From assembly GCA_947378425.1 (NCBI GenBank), contig CANCJV010000026.1:1-54866 (forward strand): a stretch of 54,866 bases of DNA, in the 5' to 3' direction. Below, one piece after another: positions 50,782 through 54,866 of the stretch. Origin of the DNA: Synechococcaceae cyanobacterium (GTDB lineage Bacteria > Cyanobacteriota > Cyanobacteriia > PCC-6307 > Cyanobiaceae). The translations under genes were made by a program, and so were the position numbers. Position 1 is the stretch's first letter. Each line of letters starts with the position of its first letter. The notes under the pieces were generated by a model. It was not told the origin of the DNA. It saw only the letters and a list, made by a program, of their open reading frames with translations, and made no database searches.

Positions 50782-51813
50782 TCAGATCAAGGTTGGTGGT
50801 TCCAGCTGGTCCGGGGCTTCTTCCACCAGCTGCAGCCGCACGCGCTTGCCGCCGGAAAGTTCTCCCAGGGACACCCGCATGGTGGGACCGCTGAGGGTCT
50901 GCAGCGCGGTCAGCACATCGCGCAGATGGGGCGTGCTGCTGCCGCTTTCCACCCACAGCCGCTCCTGCAGGCCGCCCAGCCGGCGCCAGCTGGTGTGCAG
51001 CTTGAGCACGGCGCTTTCCACTTGCTGGGCCTGATAGACCGCATCGGACAGGAGGCCGAGGGCATCGAGGCGCTGGGCCTCCTGGATCGCCTTATCGAGA
51101 TCGAGATCGCCGTTCTGAAACGCGCGCACCGCCAGGCCTGATTCGCTGGTCTTGCTCAACCAGCGGGCAGTCATGGTGACGTCCTTGACCCGCTCCAGCT
51201 CTGGCTCGTCGCGCAACACCCGGCGCAGATCCTCCTGCTGGCCCTCGGGCAGCTTGGCCAACTCCTTCACCAGGGGGGCCACGACACGGGGCGGCAACAG
51301 ATTGTCCGCCGTGCGCTGGCGGATCTCCTCGGGCAACAGGGGGCTGGTGGCGGCGGTGAACTCGTCGGTCAGACGCCGCACCTGCTTGCGGGTGATCTGT
51401 TGGCCGTCGTTGGCGGCCTCACCGATCATCTGCTGCACCTCGGGGTCAGCCTGAGCCGTCTCGAGAAAGGCGCGCTTGGAGAATTGGTTGACGCTGTCCA
51501 GCTCCAGCACCCCGTCGCCGAGCATGCGATCGGCGGACTCAGCGAGCTGGATCAGCGTGTAGGCACGGGTTTTGCTGATCTCCCGCTCCCGCAGCCATTG
51601 CAGGAAGCCGGTGCCCCTGCCCTCGCCACCGCGCTTCTCCCGATCGCGCACGGCCACCAGAATGCGACCCCGCCAGATCTCGGTCTGCAGGTCAAAGCGA
51701 TCGCAGACGGCCCAGGCCTCCTCGAGACGGGCCAGAAACTCCAGGTTACTGATGGTGTCACTGTCGGGATCGGGAAGCTCGAGATCGAGCACCGGCGCCT
51801 CGTTCTGACTCAT
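50782..51813 (-). CDS. DUF3102-like conserved cyanobacterial protein
   Basis: A 343-residue soluble protein. Residues ~20-90 (LARLEEAWAVCDRFDLQTEIWRGRILVAVRDREKR, GTGFLQWLREREISKTRAYTLIQLAE) resemble DUF3102/ParB-like small helix-turn-helix domains, where the enzyme-like part is replaced by a DNA-contact helix. The rest is charged and helical, with ITRKQVRRLTDEF and LDLDKAIQEAQRLDALG segments, and the last 60 residues look beta-rich (MRVSLGELSGGKRVRLQLVEE). DNA binding is inference. The ATG at 51813 was chosen. It diverges from psaE. Confidence 0.75.
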   Translation of the reverse strand: MSQNEAPVLDLELPDPDSDTISNLEFLARLEEAWAVCDRFDLQTEIWRGRILVAVRDREKRGGEGRGTGFLQWLREREISKTRAYTLIQLAESADRMLGDGVLELDSVNQFSKRAFLETAQADPEVQQMIGEAANDGQQITRKQVRRLTDEFTAATSPLLPEEIRQRTADNLLPPRVVAPLVKELAKLPEGQQEDLRRVLRDEPELERVKDVTMTARWLSKTSESGLAVRAFQNGDLDLDKAIQEAQRLDALGLLSDAVYQAQQVESAVLKLHTSWRRLGGLQERLWVESGSSTPHLRDVLTALQTLSGPTMRVSLGELSGGKRVRLQLVEEAPDQLEPPTLI

Positions 51814-51969
51814 GGGGGCGACGCCGAAGGCGACAGAAACAGCAACAGGCCGATGCTGCCACGCAGGCCCCACCGATCCGGCGGCGACGAATCGTGACAC
51901 CTGGGCGACCTGAGCCCAGCGCCGCAGGTAGGGTCTCAGCGAATGCCACCCGATCCCTCTCCAGCAGCG

Positions 51970-52179
51970 ATGGCCATCTCCCGCGGCGACAAAGTACGTA
52001 TCAAGCGTCCCGAGTCCTACTGGTTCAACGAAGTCGGCACCGTGGCCACCGTTGACAGCTCAGGTATCCGTTACCCCGTCGTCGTGCGCTTTGAGAAGGT
52101 GAACTACAACGGCTACAGCGGCTCCGAGGGCGGCATCAACACCAACAACTTCGCCGAAGCTGAGCTCGAAAAGGCCTGA
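51970..52179 (+). CDS. psaE: Photosystem I subunit PsaE
   Basis: A 69-residue stromal-side subunit that helps ferredoxin docking and cyclic electron flow. The SH3-like barrel is plain: [46 protein letters not shown] and [13 protein letters not shown]. Length and sequence are canonical. The ATG at 51970 is chosen over an upstream in-frame start at 51943. A strong terminator follows at 52248-52284. The divergent promoter region is 51814-51969. Confidence 0.98.
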   Translation: MAISRGDKVRIKRPESYWFNEVGTVATVDSSGIRYPVVVRFEKVNYNGYSGSEGGINTNNFAEAELEKA

Positions 52180-52247
52180 AGCTCGCTGAGCAGCAGTCCC
52201 ACCAATCCCCGTCCAGCGAACCTGGTGACGGTGACTGGCAAAATGAA

Positions 52248-52284
52248 CCCAGATCTCTCACCAGCGAGAGATCTGGGATTTTTT
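52248..52284 (+). terminator. Intrinsic terminator of psaE
   Basis: A perfect 12-bp stem CCCAGATCTCTC/GAGAGATCTGGG with the 6-base loop ACCAGC is followed by ATTTTTT. It ends the psaE transcript 70 bases after the stop codon and 20 bases before the mutM start. Confidence 0.95.
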
Positions 52285-52304
52285 GATGTGCCTGCCTGGA
52301 TCCT

Positions 52305-53150
52305 GTGCCGGAGCTGCCTGAAGTCGAAACCGTGCGACGGGGCCTGGAGCAACGCACCACGGGCATGACCATCGCTCGCGTTGAAGTGCTGCGCCCGCGA
52401 GCCATCGCCGCTCCAGCAGATCCCGAGCTCTTCGCCCTGGCCCTGAAGGACACCCAGCTCGGCCGATGGCGGCGGCGAGGGAAGTATCTCCTGGCGGATC
52501 TTCACCATGGCGCCGAAGCCGCTGGCCAGTGGGGGGTGCACCTGCGCATGACCGGTCAATTCCTCTGGCTGGAGACCGATCAACCCCCATGCCGACACAC
52601 CCGGGTGAGGATCTGGTCAGCCCAAGGCCAGGAACTGCGATTCGTCGACACCCGCAGCTTCGGACAGATGTGGTGGGTACCCCAGGGCCACGCCACCGAA
52701 GCCGTGATCAAGGGCCTGAGCAAGCTCGGCCCGGAACCCTTCAGCCAGGATTTCAACGCCAAGCATCTGCAACAGCGGTTGAAGGATTCGAAACGCCCCA
52801 TCAAGAATGCCCTTCTGGACCAGGGCCTGGTGGCCGGAGTCGGCAACATCTATGCCGATGAATCTTTGTTCGGCGCCGGGATTCGCCCCCACACCCCCAG
52901 CCAGCAGCTCGGGCTCAACCGACTGGAAGCGTTGCGCCAGGCCCTGATTGAGGTGCTGGAGATCAGCATCGGAGCGGGGGGCACCACCTTCAGCGACTTC
53001 CGTGATCTCACCGGAACCAATGGCAACTACGGCGGCGTGACTTGGGTCTACCGCCGCTCCGGCCAGGCCTGCAGGCGCTGTGGCACAACCATCCAACGCG
53101 ACCGGCTGGGAGGTCGCAGCAGCCACTGGTGTCCGACCTGTCAGACCTGA
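52305..53150 (+). CDS. mutM: Formamidopyrimidine-DNA glycosylase (MutM/Fpg)
   Basis: A 281-residue base-excision-repair enzyme that removes 8-oxoguanine. The N-terminal Pro-Glu (PELPEVETVRRGL) is the catalytic start. The H2TH part contains LDQGLVAGVGNIYADESLF, and the zinc finger near the C-terminus has CRRCG and CPTC (CxxC-x16-CxxC). The start is a GTG at 52305, fixed by the need for Pro as the second residue. Standard length. An oxidative-damage repair gene beside photosystem genes fits a phototroph. Its promoter must overlap the psaE terminator region. Confidence 0.97.
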   Translation: MPELPEVETVRRGLEQRTTGMTIARVEVLRPRAIAAPADPELFALALKDTQLGRWRRRGKYLLADLHHGAEAAGQWGVHLRMTGQFLWLETDQPPCRHTRVRIWSAQGQELRFVDTRSFGQMWWVPQGHATEAVIKGLSKLGPEPFSQDFNAKHLQQRLKDSKRPIKNALLDQGLVAGVGNIYADESLFGAGIRPHTPSQQLGLNRLEALRQALIEVLEISIGAGGTTFSDFRDLTGTNGNYGGVTWVYRRSGQACRRCGTTIQRDRLGGRSSHWCPTCQT

Positions 53151-53197
53151 ACCGTCATCGCCCAGACTGAATGGCACGAACCCGGAGGTCGAACACC

Positions 53198-53887
53198 ATG
53201 CTGGACAGCGACCTCGCCTCGAGACTCTGCGACGCCATGGCGGACATCCATCGGCGCGGCTGGTGTGATGGCACCGGTGGCAACTTCAGCTGCGTGCTCA
53301 GCCGGGAGCCTCTGCGATTACTGATGGCGCCCAGTGGCGTGGACAAGGGCAGCGTTGAACCGCAGGATCTGATTCAGGTGGATCGCCAGGGGACGGTGCT
53401 GCAAGGTAGCGGCAAGGCCAGCGCCGAGACCAGGCTGCACATCACCATCGTCGAGGCGACATCAGCCGGAGCCGTCCTCCACACCCACTCCCAGGCCGCC
53501 ACCCTGCTGTCCCGCTACGCCAGGGTGCTCCACCAGCATGGGCGGCAAGAGCCCGCTGGCATGGAAGACGAGGATGGATCGGTACGCCATCTGCTGATCG
53601 GAGGACTGGAAATGCTGAAGGGGCTCGAAGGCATCCACAGCCATCACGAGGAGATTGCCCTGCCGGTATTGGCCAACGATCAGGACCTGGTAAGACTCAG
53701 TGAGCGCGCCAGCTCCCATCTGCCAAACGCTCCCTATGGCCTGCTGATCTGTGGTCACGGCCTTTACGCCTGGGGGGATGATCTGAAGATCGCCCGACGC
53801 CATCTGGAGATACTGGAGTTCCTGCTGGAGCAATACTGGCGTCAGCTTCTGCTGGTGGCCGCCACGGGAGCCGGAGCCCTGCCATGA
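53198..53887 (+). CDS. mtnB: Methylthioribulose-1-phosphate dehydratase
   Basis: A 229-residue class II aldolase-type zinc enzyme of methionine salvage, which dehydrates methylthioribulose-1-phosphate to a diketone. Features: GTGGNFSCVLSREPL (phosphate site), MAPSGVDKG, SAETRLHITIVEATSAGAVLHTHSQAATLLS with the zinc His pair, and GHGLYAWGDDLKIARRHLEILEFLL with a third His. An excellent ribosome-binding site (GGAGGT) nine bases before the ATG at 53198 fixes the start. Its stop overlaps the mtnC start. Confidence 0.95.
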   Translation: MLDSDLASRLCDAMADIHRRGWCDGTGGNFSCVLSREPLRLLMAPSGVDKGSVEPQDLIQVDRQGTVLQGSGKASAETRLHITIVEATSAGAVLHTHSQAATLLSRYARVLHQHGRQEPAGMEDEDGSVRHLLIGGLEMLKGLEGIHSHHEEIALPVLANDQDLVRLSERASSHLPNAPYGLLICGHGLYAWGDDLKIARRHLEILEFLLEQYWRQLLLVAATGAGALP

Positions 53888-54705
53888 ACGAGCCGATCAC
53901 GCATGTGTTGCTGGATATCGAGGGAACAACCTGTCCGGTGTCATTCGTCAGCGACACCCTGTTTCCCTATGCGGCCCGGGAGCTGGGACCCTATCTGCTG
54001 CGCCGCAGAGACGATGATCAAGTCCAGGCTCTGGTGGAGGCGGTGATGGAAGCCTGGAAACTGGATCCCGCCCCCGTGGCTCAGCAACTACTCAACAGCG
54101 CCCGAGAGCGCAGCAGTAAGCGGGCGGAGATTGAAGCAACAGCAGGATCGGCGATACCCCATCTGAACTGTGAACTGATTGTGCCTTACCTGCAATGGCT
54201 GATTGCTGTAGATCGCAAATTCACACCACTGAAGGAGCTGCAGGGACTGGTGTGGCACGAAGGCTATACGCGGGGAGAGCTCATCGGCACACTGTTTGAG
54301 GAGGTGCCAGACACGTTGAAGCAATGGCACCAGCAAGGGCTAGTGTTGGGTGTCTACTCCTCCGGCTCAGTAGCTGCCCAGAAACTGCTCTATGGGCATA
54401 GCCAAGCAGGAGACTTATGCCCTTTATTCAGCCACTGGTTCGACACCCATATCGGCAGCAAACAGGACGCCAATAGTTACAAGTGCATCTGCGAAGCCAT
54501 GGAAGCAAAGCCGGAACAGGTGCTATTTGTCAGTGATTCTGAAACGGAGTTACAAGCAGCCTCAGCCGCAAATCTCCAGCTTGCGTACAGCAATCGCCAA
54601 GATCACCAATCCTCCCGGGAGCCAGCGATCATCGAACAAACAATGCGCATCAAGGGGGTACGGCACATCAATAACCTGGCACAGATCCAACCAGGAACTC
54701 ATTGA
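53884..54705 (+). CDS. mtnC: Enolase-phosphatase E1
   Basis: A 273-residue HAD-family bifunctional enzyme that enolises and dephosphorylates the MtnB product, giving the acireductone used by MtnD. HAD motif I is DIEGTTCPVSFV near residue 12, motif II is VYSSGSVAAQK near 158, and the later acidic motif is LFVSDSETELQAA near 218. The cap is ordinary. The last third of the gene uses noticeably more A/T-rich codons than the first. Start ATG overlaps mtnB (ATGA). Together with mtnD they give three consecutive steps of the pathway. Confidence 0.95.
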   Translation: MNEPITHVLLDIEGTTCPVSFVSDTLFPYAARELGPYLLRRRDDDQVQALVEAVMEAWKLDPAPVAQQLLNSARERSSKRAEIEATAGSAIPHLNCELIVPYLQWLIAVDRKFTPLKELQGLVWHEGYTRGELIGTLFEEVPDTLKQWHQQGLVLGVYSSGSVAAQKLLYGHSQAGDLCPLFSHWFDTHIGSKQDANSYKCICEAMEAKPEQVLFVSDSETELQAASAANLQLAYSNRQDHQSSREPAIIEQTMRIKGVRHINNLAQIQPGTH

Positions 54706-54838
54706 AACTCCGCATTAACGCCCCCGTTCAAGTCCGACCCTGATCAAAGCCGGAGTCGCAGCTGGGCGGCGTCAACCGCACATCACGGTCGGTCACGGGC
54801 CCATGACATCGCCTCGCTTGCCCCATCGCTGAGCACCG

Positions 54839-54866
54839 ATGCCCCGCCCCAAGGACGACAAGCTCC
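54839..54866 (+). CDS. Start of an unidentified gene cut by the window end
   Basis: An ATG at 54839 opens the frame MPRPKDDKL before the window stops. No ribosome-binding site is obvious. Nine residues are too few to name the product or be sure it is coding. Confidence 0.3.

Overview
This window is GC-rich DNA from a cyanobacterium, most likely an alpha-cyanobacterium of the Synechococcus/Cyanobium group. It carries psaE (photosystem I), the orange carotenoid protein with its ketolase and recovery protein, a cyanobacterial AbrB regulator, pipX-pipY-sepF-proC, a trigger-type EcfT next to der, and many families that are almost confined to cyanobacteria (DUF1823, DUF3086, DUF3119, DUF4079). The octamer GCGATCGC, common in cyanobacterial genomes, occurs in several places (for example near 6139 and 25422). 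Genes are tightly packed, and ATGA start/stop overlaps are frequent. Genus is inferred from gene content and style, not from an rRNA gene.

Layout. 1-150 is the edge of an IS3-type element. 150-3300 holds a cyAbrB regulator and small conserved or orphan proteins on the minus strand. 3336-5712 (minus) carries gluQ, an HU gene with its own terminator, and a degenerate MBL-fold protein. 5798-12898 (plus) carries glgX, a SNF2 helicase overlapping a SWIM zinc-finger gene, and a DUF6880 gene. After tRNA-Gly(UCC), 13312-18705 (plus) encodes a GPH-type sugar symporter, an MlaE/TGD-type lipid ABC permease, DUF3119, DUF3086 and PlsY, i.e. a membrane and lipid block. 18702-24115 (minus) is the der-ecfT-pipX-pipY-sepF-proC block with a DUF1823 gene upstream of it on the map. 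Next come dus (plus), DUF4079 and cobI (minus), and mtnD (plus).

28417-30770 is a four-gene minus-strand unit: two secreted proteins built from the same Cys-containing ~45-residue module, a glycine-rich exported protein and a Coq4-like protein. I regard it as the best candidate for an undescribed system. 31953-38566 is a cyclic-di-GMP region: FIST sensor and GGDEF-EAL protein, translationally coupled, facing a six-PAS diguanylate cyclase. 40726-42833 is the OCP-CrtW-FRP photoprotection operon: ketocarotenoid synthesis, the light-activated quencher and the protein that switches it off. A terminator-like hairpin sits at the OCP/CrtW junction.

43445-45266 contains a small membrane protein, miaE, aroQ and tRNA-Tyr/tRNA-Thr. 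45472-52179 holds an exported hypothetical protein coupled to an aldehyde dehydrogenase, a triple-LysM protein with a heptad minisatellite, recQ, a DUF3102-like protein and psaE with a strong terminator. 52305-54705 holds mutM and the coupled methionine-salvage genes mtnB-mtnC, whose partner mtnD lies about 25 kb upstream. A reading frame starts at the right edge. All starts, domains and hairpins were read by eye; no database search or folding program was run.
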